DNA from: Rhizophlyctis rosea
Lineage: Eukaryota > Chytridiomycota > Chytridiomycetes > Rhizophlyctidales > Rhizophlyctidaceae
DNA: 64,000 bases
NCBI GenBank assembly: GCA_027596075.1
Contig: JADGJC010000107.1
Location: forward strand, 1-64,000
Direction: 5' to 3'
Both the position numbers and the translations under genes were made by a program. The notes beneath the pieces are model-generated. The model did no database searches and was not told the DNA's origin. It saw only the letters and a program-made list of their open reading frames with translations. Below, one piece after another: positions 31,012-42,159 of the stretch (positions are counted from its first letter, which is position 1; each line of letters begins with the position of its first letter).

Positions 31012-33901
31012 TCACCCCATCTGCACATTAATCCTATTCATCTGCACCAACGTCTCCCCTGGAATCCGATGCCCCAACGCCCCCGCAAACCTCATCAACG
31101 CATCCGCCTTCTCCTTCACCTCCCTCCCCCGTCCCTCCGCCACCGCATCCCCACCACCCACCGCACCACCCGCACCACCCCCACCACCAAACCTCTGCCC
31201 CCCCGTCACCCTCTCCCAATCCCACCTCAAAGCCTCCATACTCTTCACAAGAACCTCCGGCACATTCCGCGCAACATTCGGATCAACAGCCCGGAACGCA
31301 TTAACCCTTCTCAGAATATCCGCTTGACTCCCACTCGCCGGAATCAGATCGGTTTGGTAAATAATCTGCAACGCATGCACATACCCCCCTTCCTCCCTCA
31401 TACACTCCATAAACCGCGTAAAAGCAATCAAAAGCCGACACGCCACAAGCCCCTCCCCAGAAACCTGTTGCCGGATCCTCGGCGCCCCCTCATAAAACGC
31501 CAAAATCCCCTCCGCCATCTCCACCCACGTCTCCCTTCCCCCTTCCACCCCACCATCCGCCGCAGCCAAAACCCCATACTGATGTTGCGCCAAACGATCC
31601 GCCAACTGCCGGTTAACAATCTCAACAACCTTCCCATACTGCTCCCCAATATGGTAAAGCTGCGCGCTGGATCTCAAGTCCCCCCTCTGGTCCGCGTTCC
31701 GCGCCGCCTGAACAACGATGAGATCCACAAACGAGTCCCGATCCGCCAACCCTACCAACGACCCGTACTTCTCCACAAGCCCGACGGTGTACGTCCCATC
31801 CGGCGCAACATTGCCCAGGAGTTCTTCGAATCGTTTCGATTCGCTAATGACATCGCGGATAAGGTGTTGGGCGGCTTGGGCGTAGGATGTGGACGTCGTG
31901 GCGTTGGGTTGTGATCCGCCACGGGAGATGAATAGGCCGAGGAGGAAAACGTAGTGCAGCGTGTCGATCGGATCGCCCTTTCCGTACAGTCTCGCCAAGT
32001 ACTGTGGGACCTGAATGAAATTGAAGACACTAGGCTGATACATCCTTCCCGACTCCAACTGATACTGATCCGCCTCCGATCCCGTCACGACTTCATCGCT
32101 GGTGATGGTGGCGTCCTCGGGTACGCGCAGAATCCCCAAATACGCCAAGGCAATGGCGAAGTGGACGGCATCAGCGTCATAGTTCGCATGCTTGCTTAAC
32201 TCCCCAATCGCCCGCTCAAACTCCCCACTGGCCAAGAGCACGCTGAACCACGAGATAGGATCCGGGAAGTTTTCCGCACGGTACGACCACATCCTCATGC
32301 CAAGATCACGGAGCGAGAACTTGTCCTGCATGGGTTCGCCCTCGTACCCTGATTCCTGTACTAGCATCAGGTGCACCCACAAGAAGTCCTCCGCCGTCGC
32401 AATGATGTCCCCACTCCTGATCGTTTTGACGCTCATTTCGCACCGCCCAATCAGCTTGTAGAGGGCATACTTGAAGATGTCGCCGGTCGGTGAGCTGGGA
32501 TCGAGGGTGTAGTTTCGGATGGACGAGTTCCACTCTGCTGACAGCTCTTCACGGGCGGATCGTGGGAGTCTCTGGCCGTTGTGTTTCCATTGGTCGAAGT
32601 AGTACGCGAATCTGCTCCCCTTCCGGTCTAGGAACGCCGAGTACCGTTTGATGTATTCGTTTGCCTCGTCCCGCTTCCCGCACCGTACCAACACGTACAC
32701 ATGAGCCCAGAAAGGTTGATTATCCTCCGTGAATTCCAGCCCGTCCAGAGTCCAATTGTCGCCTTTGTTGTAAGTGATTCTCAAATACTCCCGCACGAAG
32801 TCATGTATGGTTGGCCGCCCGCCTATTTGCCCTTTCTGGTCCTCAACCCTTTTCGTCACGAATTCAGCAAAGGTATCCTCCAACCAAGAACGCCCCCCTT
32901 GCACCATATGCTCCCGTAGTCGCAACCCTTCATCTGATTTGGGATTGTGATAGGCGTTGAAGAATTGTCTCTCCCGCAAGGCCGATCCACCAATTTCTCC
33001 CAATCTGCGTGAATCACTTCCCAACATCCGGTAGATGAGATCCCAGCACGTTTGCAAGTGCTTCTCTTGACTCCCGTCCTTTTTGCTGAGACCGGTTGCA
33101 GCGATGCTGAATTGACCAATCACATCGTATGCGATGTTCAGCCGCCGGCTTTCGTTCAGCTGCCGGACCACCGGGAGGTATTGGGCGAATTTGGAGTTCA
33201 TGGTGATTCTTCCTGCTCGTATGGTTAGACGTTCCATTCCGACACCGAGCATACATTTGAATCGTACCTCTGGCACTCGTTTCCCTTATGGGTCCTCCAT
33301 TGGGCGCAAGTAGACCCGGTATGCTGCCAAAACCGCCGGCTGCCAAGCCGAGGTTAGATTGAGTGATTATCACCAATAGATCAGATCAAGCCATACCAGA
33401 GGCAGACGGTGTTGAACCGCCAGCAATGATCCTTCCCCCCTGATGCTGTCCCAATTCCTCGAAAATCCTACGCTTGGCCTTTTCCCAGTCTTTGTACAAT
33501 GCTCTCTCAAACGCATCTTCGTAGGCATGTATTGTTTGCAATTTGCCTTCTTCGACAGCGAGCGAGACAATAGTTTGATGTTCGTTCTCCAGATATCCGT
33601 CAATGTCGGTGTCGCGTACACCAACCAGTGGCTCAAACGCCCCAGTCAGGTTGATCTGGTTCAGTGCATTGATTGTTCGTTCCGGGTCGTGCCCACGGTT
33701 TGCCAGCAAGTAAGCGGTGCGCGTATCCGGTGTAGCTGTACCCTCTCCGGCCCGCTGCGTGCGCTTCAGTAGGCGTTTGGACTGAGAATCGATCTGTTCA
33801 ATGCTTCGTTCGAGCTGCGGCAGGCCGGGGGGAATAACATGATTCGTCAGTTGCTTCGACTGCTCCAGCAGTTTGGAGAAGCTTTTGGTAGTTGCTGCCA
33901 T
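31012..33901 (-). CDS. NIC96: Nucleoporin Nic96/Nup93
   Basis: Three exons (33901-33397, 33339-33268, 33212-31012; introns 57 and 55 nt, both phase 1) sum to 2778 nt, 925 residues. This is a little longer than yeast Nic96 (839). The N-terminus (SFSKLLEQSKQLTNHV, ERSIEQIDSQSKRLLKR) is a coiled coil, which in this family binds Nup62-type channel nucleoporins. The large C-terminal part is an all-helical ACE1/Nic96 solenoid: YLPVVRQLNESRRL, QPFWAHVYVLVRCGKRDEA, WFSVLLASGEFERAIGEL and VFNFIQVPQYLARLYGKGDP. It acts as a scaffold in the inner ring of the nuclear pore complex. The start is the ATG right before the coiled coil. An in-frame ATG further upstream at 34006 is less likely. Confidence 0.92.
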
Positions 33902-34480
33902 GGTCGGTGTGATCTTTGGAGTTTGGAAAGCATAGGTGAGGACTTGGTCCGAAACGGCGTTCCCACGGTAAGTGCTAACCATACCCTGAATTAGAAGCAA
34001 GCGCAATTGCGACTTTGAAGACCGTTACCCAGCAGCTGTATGATGCTTACAGCGTGACAAGTGCAAGATCTTTGTTATTCCTTCTGAATGGCTTTGTGAT
34101 AATAGCGTGTCCAAATTGTAGGCAAGATTGCAACGAAGTAGATCACATTTCCTGGATGAACAACACAGCGCAGCTGCAGGCTTCACATCAAGTCTCCAAG
34201 TTCAACAAGTCTATGAAAAGCCACGTGGCGTTCTTATTTATAGATGCTGACAAGACGCTTACGCTGTCGGACAAATTGCGCCACTCTTCTGGCCCTTCGC
34301 ATCGCATTGCGCACACATCGTGCATGGTTTCAGACCACATCGAAACATCCATTCCTCGTTTTCGTCAGAGCGAATAACATTCTTGCGTGGAAGTACCTAG
34401 TCCCAAACTCGAAGTTTACAAACCCACCTTAGCCAAAGAAGTGCTTCGTACTTGTCGCCTTTCAGATTCTTGTATCCACC
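33902..34480. other. Divergent promoter region
   Basis: Between the Nic96 start (minus) and the peroxiredoxin start (plus). Only spurious short frames occur. The peroxiredoxin ATG (34481) follows a CCACC context. Confidence 0.45.
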
Positions 34481-35468
34481 ATGTCCGATCGCGTCACTCG
34501 CAGCAAAGCAAAAGCTTCCGGCGCAGCTGATACTGCGGGAAAAGATGACCGCGCTGAACCTCCCGTACCCTCTTCGAACGAAGTGTCCCAGGAGACGAAA
34601 GGGAATACGCGCAAGCGAAGTCAAAAGGCCGCCGGTGCTGAACCGGAGACCAAGGGTGCCGACGAGACACACAAAGACAAAAAAGCCAAAGCTATCGCCG
34701 AAACGACTCCAGACAAGCCTGTGAAAGCTCTCAAGATCGGAGATACGATACCGGATGTGGAGCTTGTCAATGATGCTGGAGAAACGGTGGGATCCATGCG
34801 CACTCTACGATCTTCAAACAGAAAGAGAATCAATATCGCATTTGTTTATTGTTTTTACACAATCCGTCACATATAGGTTACTTTGCACTCACTGGTCAAA
34901 GATGCGGGAGCCATCTTCTTCATATATCCCCGAGCAAACACACCAGGTATAACTCCCAAATCCGCAAGTCTCTAGACATCTCGCGTATAATATACTCATC
35001 TCTTTCACTTGGCAATGTCAGGATGTACAAAACAAGCATGTGGCTTTAGAGACGATTACGAGAAGGTATGGTTCGGGTGCATCAGTCTCCCACCCGTCCG
35101 CAGACGAAACCCAATCATTTTTTTCCAAATACCCAGTTCAAGGAGGCGGGTTTCATCCCGTACGGTTTGAGCACGGACAAACCGTCGGCACAATCAAACT
35201 GGAAGAAAAAACACAACTTGCCCTTCAATCTCTTGTGTGATCCCAACCAAGAGGCCATCAGAGCATTCGGTATGACATTAGGATGATCAGCTTCGTCCCG
35301 TCATGCATGTTGACACTCTCGCTCCTGTAAACAGGCGCAGCTAAGGCGGCGAAAAGCTCAGCAAGATCACATGTCGTCGTCGAGAAGGGCGGTAGAGTGC
35401 GCGACATTCGCATTCAAATCAGCCCTCTGGACAGCGTCAGTGAAGCGCTCAAGGCCGCACAAAGCTGA
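34481..35468 (+). CDS. DOT5: Nuclear thiol peroxidase (Dot5/PrxQ-type peroxiredoxin)
   Basis: Five exons (34481-34786, 34877-34946, 35022-35065, 35137-35269, 35335-35468) sum to 687 nt, 228 residues. The N-terminal 80 residues are Lys/Ala/Glu-rich with nuclear-localisation-like KRSQKAAG and KDKKAKA, as in Dot5. The AhpC/TSA domain starts at LKIGDTIPDVELVND. The active site, [20 protein letters not shown], carries the peroxidatic Cys and a resolving Cys five residues later, the PrxQ/BCP signature. LPFNLLCDPNQEAIRAFG and the C-terminal KGGRVRDIRIQISP strand complete the fold. It reduces hydroperoxides using thioredoxin. All junctions are GT-AG and close in frame. Confidence 0.9.
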
Positions 35469-36539
35469 AGATTCCGATTTTTTGGCTAACATTTTGACCG
35501 ACTCGACGTATAGCATAATCCAGCATGTGAAAACAGTACAGTCCACGCAATATCTAAAAACGTAAAGATAACATCTTTCATCAGTCATGAAAGGTTCATT
35601 CGAGTTGGATTTATTGCGGCTTTACAGCTGACCGCGTGGTTTGTGAGATCCCCGTATCACCTCGGGCATGACTGAAGGGTCCAAAAACACGTTTTGTTGC
35701 ATAATCCATCTGCAGGGTTTGATGCTATTGATTTAATGTATTATTATGTGATGTGTATCGAAGTTGCGCCAGATAGGACCCTTGGACCCTGACATGAGTC
35801 AGTTCTGATTTCTCAGCGGCACAGCCACGGTATAGCCACTCCATGACTGTCCCGTTCACCCGCTGCCAATTTTATAGGCCCCTGATCCCGGGTCCTTCAA
35901 AAATCGATTGGTCGATGTGCTTGATGGTCGATTACGAATTTGACTCTGATCGATTGGAAAAAAACCCTCATAAACACACACCTCATCCACGTTCTTCAAC
36001 GGCCGCACCCATGCGGACGTGTCTCAAGAACGCGATATGTGTTTTGTCAAATCATCCTAGCCTCATTGATCCCGTATGCTTTTTGGTGATGCCATCGAGC
36101 GTATCTTTTTTTTATGATGGGTTCGACGAATAGACACCCGAATAATGGCCGAGCGCAGTCACATCCTCATTGACTTGACTCATATATGTCTCCTGAGAAT
36201 GCTTTGACCTAGCTTGGCATGCGTGGACAGACCCCCGATCATTTGTTATCATGGCTATCATGCGCATCTTCTAGTGGCATCCGGTTAGTGTCGGAGTTTC
36301 ATAGAGTGTGTCATGTTGATTATGGTGATTTTTTCGCATCCGATTTGAAAGACCGAAGTGTAAAGGCCGAAGTGTATAAAAGGACGGGGTGTCCTGTTGT
36401 CCGCTCTTCATTTTGCTTCCACATATCGGCTATCGCATCCCCTAGTCTGCTTCAAAGCAAGCCGAAGTCCGTACAGCCAATCATACGCCAATCAGCGGCC
36501 CATTCATCACTTGCGCATAAGTTACACACTTCGCCAACA
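35469..36539. other. Intergenic region with putative promoter
   Basis: No gene recognised. Near 36350-36375 two near-identical 11-mers (ACCGAAGTGTA and GCCGAAGTGTA) sit in tandem, directly before a TATAAAAG box. That box lies about 165 nt upstream of the next start codon, so this is probably its core promoter. Confidence 0.45.
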
Positions 36540-36958
36540 ATGGCTTTGACACTCTCCGGACTTACCAACCTCCTCCCTACCTACCTCGTCCCCAATTTCC
36601 TCCTCACACCACCGCTTACACCACCCGTCATGTCCGCTGAAGACTGGGTGCCTCGTCTGCAAGAGTACGAGAAGGGATCGCTGGTGAAGTATCAAGGGAC
36701 TGTATATGCTGCCCGGGAGGTGAGTATCGCAGACATATCTCTAGTAACATTGTACGCTGGGGAACAGAGATTCCTAACACCGTTTCTTCAATCCACTCCC
36801 AGACGCACTGCCCCCTCTTCTCCTGGGAACCTCCATCGAACCCATCTTTGTGGAAGCCATTGGACAGCGACAGCTTAAACAGCAGCCGCAGCAACTCACA
36901 GAAGGACGACGAGTCTCCACCATTGACTCCTACCTCTGAGAATGGCGACTCCCTTTGA
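36540..36958 (+). CDS. Small CBM5/12-like (chitin-binding-type) protein
   Basis: Two exons (36540-36719, 36803-36958) give 111 residues. Residues about 33-80 match the CBM5/12 (ChtBD3) pattern: DWVPRLQEYEKGSLVKYQGT, VYAARE, then W-E-P-P-S-N-P-S-L-W. This is the W...Y..G..V.Y.G..Y......P......W layout of small chitin/cellulose-binding modules. There is no catalytic domain. The N-terminus (LTNLLPTYLVPNFLLTPP) is hydrophobic but a poor signal peptide. The tail is Ser-rich. A TATA box lies about 165 nt upstream. Intracellular members with this fold exist, so carbohydrate binding is not certain. Confidence 0.65.
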
Positions 36959-37826
36959 ACTCCTACCGGGCATCAACTCCTCCCCACATTCGTCAACACA
37001 TAGCATATACCCATAGCATCACTTTTCAATATTCTATACCTTATCCAACATCCATACGGAATATGTACATCTTCATTGCATCCATTTAGAGTTGAGAATC
37101 ATCATTTGTATATATCTTTTAGCATTTCCAATATCATTATATATAACTATCCGAAAGACTCCCATGTGTCATGTGGAGTGGAGCAAAAGTAAATCTAAGT
37201 TGGGTCCGTGAGCGTGATGGTCTCGAAGCCGTCCTGCTTTGTTGCCACACATTGGCATTCTGCTGTTCCTCTAGGCCGTGGTGAACTTCATGTACTTTAC
37301 CCAATATCCGATACATTGCAATCTTGGATCCCGTAATCATGGGGAGAAGACTTACCTTATACATACCCTTCTGCAAAGTTTGCTCAGTCTATACTTCTTC
37401 TTAAATGAGTTGCAACTCTCAACTTGGTGAGGACTTGTCTATTTTCAAGGGCGCAAATCTACTGCCCGACCGGTAGTGAGCTCGCGTCACGAGGGTCCCG
37501 CCCGGCGATGACTTTGTCATGCAATTTGTTTTTGATAAATTGCCTTGTGCGGATAACGATATTGCCTTGAAAACCATGGCGATATTGCCTGGAGTGCTTC
37601 CCTTAGCAATGGATTTTATTTTCCTTAGGGGAAGAGAGTGGGTGATGAAAATGGACATGCGGAGATTTTCTGGACCCTCGCGTGTCTGTTGCCGAACCTC
37701 ACCGTTGTGATGATTCACCCATAAAGTGGCGGAGCTCGCGTGCTATTTCTGTGCACCAAAAACCTTACAAAAACTTCTCCCACCGCTCTTCCCACACATC
37801 AACCGGTTAATCTCCATTTCGCAAAA
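36959..37826. other. Intergenic region
   Basis: Upstream region of the rhodanese gene. It holds short open frames on both strands and nothing recognised. Confidence 0.4.
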
Positions 37827-38610
37827 ATGTTCCGCTCAGGACCGACAGTAATCAAGCATCTCGCACAACCCCTTTCCAGATCCGTCGCTGTTACAAGCAC
37901 AAGAGCAACGGCGACAGCGACTCCCGCCATGCTGCACGCCCAGCCAGCCGCCGTGGTCGTTCGACAATTCCATGGCACAAAGCCGTCGCTTGCCGCTAAG
38001 GAGGAGCCGATAGTAACGTTTGAGGAGTTGACGAACTTGGTGGAGGGGAAGGTCAAGAAGGTGGGCTTAGAATTGCATAATAAAAACTGACTTGAGGACG
38101 GTTCCACGTAAATAACGCTGATAAACAAACCTGCTCCACCACTACTAGGAATACACGCTGATAGACGTCCGAGAACCCTTTGAAGTATTCGAGTCGGGCG
38201 TCATTCCATCCGCTAAGCAAATCCCAGGCAAGCCTCACCATCGAAAATTCACTTCTTTGACAAAAATATGGATCAAGCTGACCCTCCCACTCTCACAGTC
38301 GGTCTCCTAGCCGACGCCCTCCAACTGGACGCAGAAACCTTCCAAAAAACCTACGGCTTCCCCAAACCTTCCCAAAACGATCACATAATCTTCTATTGCC
38401 GGAGCGGCAGACGAAGCGGGATCGCCTTTGAGACTGCTAATCAGTTGGGATACAAGCGGTATGTGATCTCACAATGGATTCGGCAACCTCGCATTCCACT
38501 CTTTTATGAAATCTTATGTCCCTTTTTACATCCGCAGGGCACGAAACTACAGTGGAAGCTGGTTGGATTGGGAGAAGAGCGGGGGTAAGGCTCAGAAGGA
38601 GTCGTCATAA
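37827..38610 (+). CDS. Mitochondrial rhodanese-domain protein (RDL-type sulfurtransferase)
   Basis: Four exons (37827-38060, 38149-38227, 38299-38458, 38538-38610) sum to 546 nt, 181 residues. The N-terminus is Arg/Ser/Thr/Ala-rich without acidic residues and has RQFHGTKPS, a typical mitochondrial targeting sequence. The rhodanese domain shows LIDVREPFEVFESGVIPSAK, LGL-like LLADALQL, the active-site loop FYCRSGRRS and the end NYSGSWLDWEK. The catalytic Cys is present. Intron 2 begins with GC (CCCAG|GCAAGC) rather than GT. Closest in layout to yeast Rdl1/Rdl2 thiosulfate sulfurtransferases. Confidence 0.85.
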
Positions 38611-39439
38611 CCATGACTGGTATTAGTGAGCAAAACTGTAACTAGAGATTTTGAATTGTAAATTGAGCTTAGATTCGACTTTTGACCTTTTGAGAGTGAG
38701 GAAGGCATGTTCTAGGCTTTCAGTTCTTTGCTTTTTGTAGCGTCTGTGTTCCTTGAAGAGGCGTATGACGAATGCAAAAAACGGAGGACGACATGCTACC
38801 GCAAACGAACCCGATTTTAGTGTTTATTCATGGGTACCTAAGACACACCGGATGCGCGTAGATGTGAAGCGATGATGTGATTTTGTGAAGTCCGTAAATG
38901 GAAAGGTAAGACCATTCAAAAAGAGTCACCTCAGGTGCAGAACCTCAGACGGGTGGTGGAGATCTCACAATCAGACATGGTCCCTATCTGGGTCCCTATC
39001 GGGTCTGAACGTCATCTCGAATGAACATGAGTGGCGGGTGAGCTCTCTGGAGGGCTTGAAGTCACAGTAGACCAAAAAGGTCAGCATATTAGTCCGCCCA
39101 TCTAACGATGGTATGACCTTTGCACCGACATCCATGCAGTATAAAACCCATTGGTAGCATTGTTGGGCAAATGATCACGACGGCGGACCAGTCAATACAA
39201 CACCCTCAAAATGGAGTTCGTACTGTACTCGTTGGACCCGCACCCATCGAAGTCCCAACCATTAGAGTAGTGAATAACATTCAAACTCCATCAAGCAAAA
39301 TGAACAAAAAATGGAAACTTGAATTTGTCTTGAGCGATTTACAGACGGTATATCTTTAGCGACAGAAACGAAAAAGGGCAGATCTTCCAGACTTCTAATC
39401 TCCCGAGACCTCATCCAGACCCGTGCTCGGATCGGCTGC
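38611..39439. other. Convergent intergenic region
   Basis: Between the 3' ends of the rhodanese gene and the secreted CBM1 gene. Nothing recognised. Confidence 0.4.
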
Positions 39440-41046
39440 TCAAAGGCACTGGGAATACCAGGGATTGATGACTTGACAGGTAGAGCCCGGCAAACAACAC
39501 TGCATACGGACAATCGTCAGGACTGCATTGAAGGGAGGAAGCACCTTCACCTTATGAAAACAATTCAATTACAACATACCGTTGAACCTGTATGATACAT
39601 CCCTCCACACTGATACCACTTTGGAATACAGGTGCTTGTAGGTGTTGGGGAGGTGGTAGTAGTCGTGGTGGTCGTGGTGGTTGAACAACGTGGTGATGAA
39701 ATGGAACAGTAACTGGCACCAGTAGTTGCTGGGACACCAGTATAGCAACCCCATGACACGAAGGACCCATCTGGACAGCGTGTGGCGGGTAAGGTGAGGG
39801 TTTGGCAGGAGCAGGGCGGTGTTGTGGCTGTGGTAGTTGTTGTTGTTGTGGTTGTAGTGGTGGTAATCGTACGGTCATCAAATACAGTAAGTGCAAGCTC
39901 CCCTCCATGGGCGCAATCCGTCGCCTGGTCCTGAGAGGGCACCGGAAAATGTCATTAGGTAGTTCAGAATCACTTACAGAGACAACAATGACAAGGTGCC
40001 TTGACAATCATACTCACGGAATACAAGTACTTGGTCACAGTAGATGCAATCCACATGGTCCCACCAGGAGAGGGAATACTCCACCCACCATCCACTGAAT
40101 GACAAGCTCCCAACGCCCCTTCTTCCAGCAAGCTCCCATCCTGCTGGAAGTCAAATGCAACCGTAGCCTCAGATAATGGCACGGCCAAACTCGTCGGCAT
40201 GATACCCCCCGTGCCAACAGTAACAGTATACCAAGCATCCGTTCTAGAACAAGGTAACACCGTCCTCGTCGCCCCGCACGCCGTAGAATTCAACGCACAT
40301 TTCGTGCTTAGCGTCCCAGTAAAAGTCCGAGTATCTTTAGTCCCGATGCACGTAGTCCGAGTCGAAGCAGCGAACGCTGTAGTGGATGTGGCCTCACACC
40401 AATCCTGCGTACAAACGGTTCCTGACACTGTCCTTGTAGGGCAAGATTTCCGAGCTGGCACACAGACCCCGTTGACAATTTCCGGGTATCCCGAGCTTTT
40501 GACCGCACCGTTGGCACCGCAGGTGATGGGTGCGAACGTAGTAGTCGTACCTTCGCAAAAGGGGATTGTTGTAGTTGTAGGCGTACATGTCCGTACCGTC
40601 ATGTATGCTCCACATCCCGAAGGGTTAAGCCCACACTCCATAGTGCCATACCCAGAGAAACCATTCGACCCATATGTGCAAGTTGTCCGAACAGGAGTTA
40701 TAGGCGGGTAGCTGCAATAATCAGTAGTACAGACCGTGCCATCCGATAATGTCCGGATGGGACAGATGGTTGCAGGACGTGTCGGGCGGATGCAGACACC
40801 GTTGGAAACATAGGGTGCACCTGGACCGAGTGCTGTGTATTGGTTTGCTGCACAGAGGACGGGTGGGAGGGTTGTTCCTTCGCAGTATGGTGTGGTGTAT
40901 GTTCGGGTGGTTGTTGGGGGCGTGATGGTGGCGGGGAGGGAGACGGTTGATGTGCGTGTGGATGACGCAATTATGGGTGGTTGAGCTGTTGTAAGGGATG
41001 TGAGGGTCGCCAGGGCGGCAATCGTGGCGGGCATATGGAACCGCAT
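39440..41046 (-). CDS. Secreted Cys-rich repeat protein with C-terminal CBM1
   Basis: Three exons (41046-40018, 39930-39580, 39499-39440) give 1440 nt, 479 residues. The signal peptide is MRFHMPATIAALATLTSLTT with cleavage after AQ. Two related Cys-rich modules of about 110 residues follow. Each has PYCEGTT or PFCEGTT, C-x-A-N, NGVCI or NGVCV, C-P-x-R-T, GTVCT, D-Y/W-C and C-G-x-x-x-x-V-x-x-C. Next come a beta-rich stretch and Thr-rich linkers (long Thr runs, probably O-glycosylated). The end is a fungal cellulose-binding module CBM1 split by an 80-nt intron: YQCGGMYHTGST joined to CCLPGSTCQVINPWYSQCL. CBM1 binds crystalline cellulose through aromatic residues. The Cys-rich modules are not recognised and no catalytic domain is evident. 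Confidence 0.85.
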
Positions 41047-42159
41047 ATTGACAATGCTACCGGGTGCTGATGTGTTGTGAATAGCAAAGAAGATTCGAAA
41101 GTCTCGTCCATTGATGCCCTTTTACATTGACGCTCAACCCCTTCCATTTCTTGTTGCTTCCCATCGTTTCGCCCAAAACACAGCAAATACAAAGCCGCGC
41201 GGTTTGTGCTTGTTGTGCTCGTGGACTCAAAAGTGCAAGGCCGCAGAAACCATGCTGAACACAACGGTCGTCCGAGCCAACTTCTTGTGCAACAGCATGG
41301 GATGCTTCAACGGAGAAGTGGAGGCCTCCGGGTGACGTTGTGGATGAGCCACCGTCAAAATAGGGGCAAAGAGGTAAAGGGTGAGTACCGTCGCGCACAT
41401 GGGCTGCGCTGTGCACCCATTTATGGCCTTGCGGATCGATTTCGCTGGGTGGAATAGGGGTCAGAGTGCAGAGATCTCTTTGAACTTGCAGATGCTCATA
41501 ATGAAGTGGAGGCTCACCACAACGTATCCATTCAGTGTCGGTGATTAACAGCCACGATGCTGTTGGAACATGAGATTCTGTTCCATTACATTCGGGGTTC
41601 TTCAGATTTACTTGTGCATGTGGCTTATGAGCTGGACCCTCGCGTCTCACACGATCAAACCAAAATCCTGGCATCCAGAAGCACCTGCTTCGGGGGCCTG
41701 AAATTTCGAACATGAATCCAGCCCAATATCACGATGCATTCATACTTTCTGGTGGATTCATAACTTTCTGCTGGATCAATCGGCTCCCGTGGACAGCCGT
41801 CATGTACTATCACAATATCCAAGGCGCCCGTTGGATCCTCATTTAAGGTCCATATATGCCCGCCGATCGTGGATGTCTTTTGAGGATGCAAGCTCCGAGT
41901 TCCTATTTCTTTTCTCTCCTCGTATCAACCTGTATCAATGTGCACCTGAAATTTGGAGCGCCGGGCGAGAACTTCCTTAGAAGTTTGCAACACTCCGCAA
42001 AACGGGTTTCACGGTCACCTTCAACAGTGCATTAGTTCATCCTCTTATCATCTAACCCCCCTCCCCCATTTGATAAATAGGTGTACATGTGTCTGGATCT
42101 CAGCTTGAGGTGATTCTTTTACCATTGGTGAAGATCGCACATAGTAGTCATTAGCCGCA
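41047..42159. other. Divergent intergenic region
   Basis: About 1.1 kb upstream of both the CBM1 gene and the cNMP-domain gene. A 218-codon minus-strand frame (41057-41713) has coding-unlike composition and no recognisable domain. I treat the region as regulatory. Confidence 0.45.

Noticed and set aside
34015..34377. 120-codon open frame between Nic96 and DOT5
   Set aside because: No family features; it lies in a divergent promoter and is probably chance.
41057..41713. 218-codon minus-strand open frame
   Set aside because: No domain, composition unlike the neighbouring genes, and it occupies the presumed shared promoter of two convincing genes.
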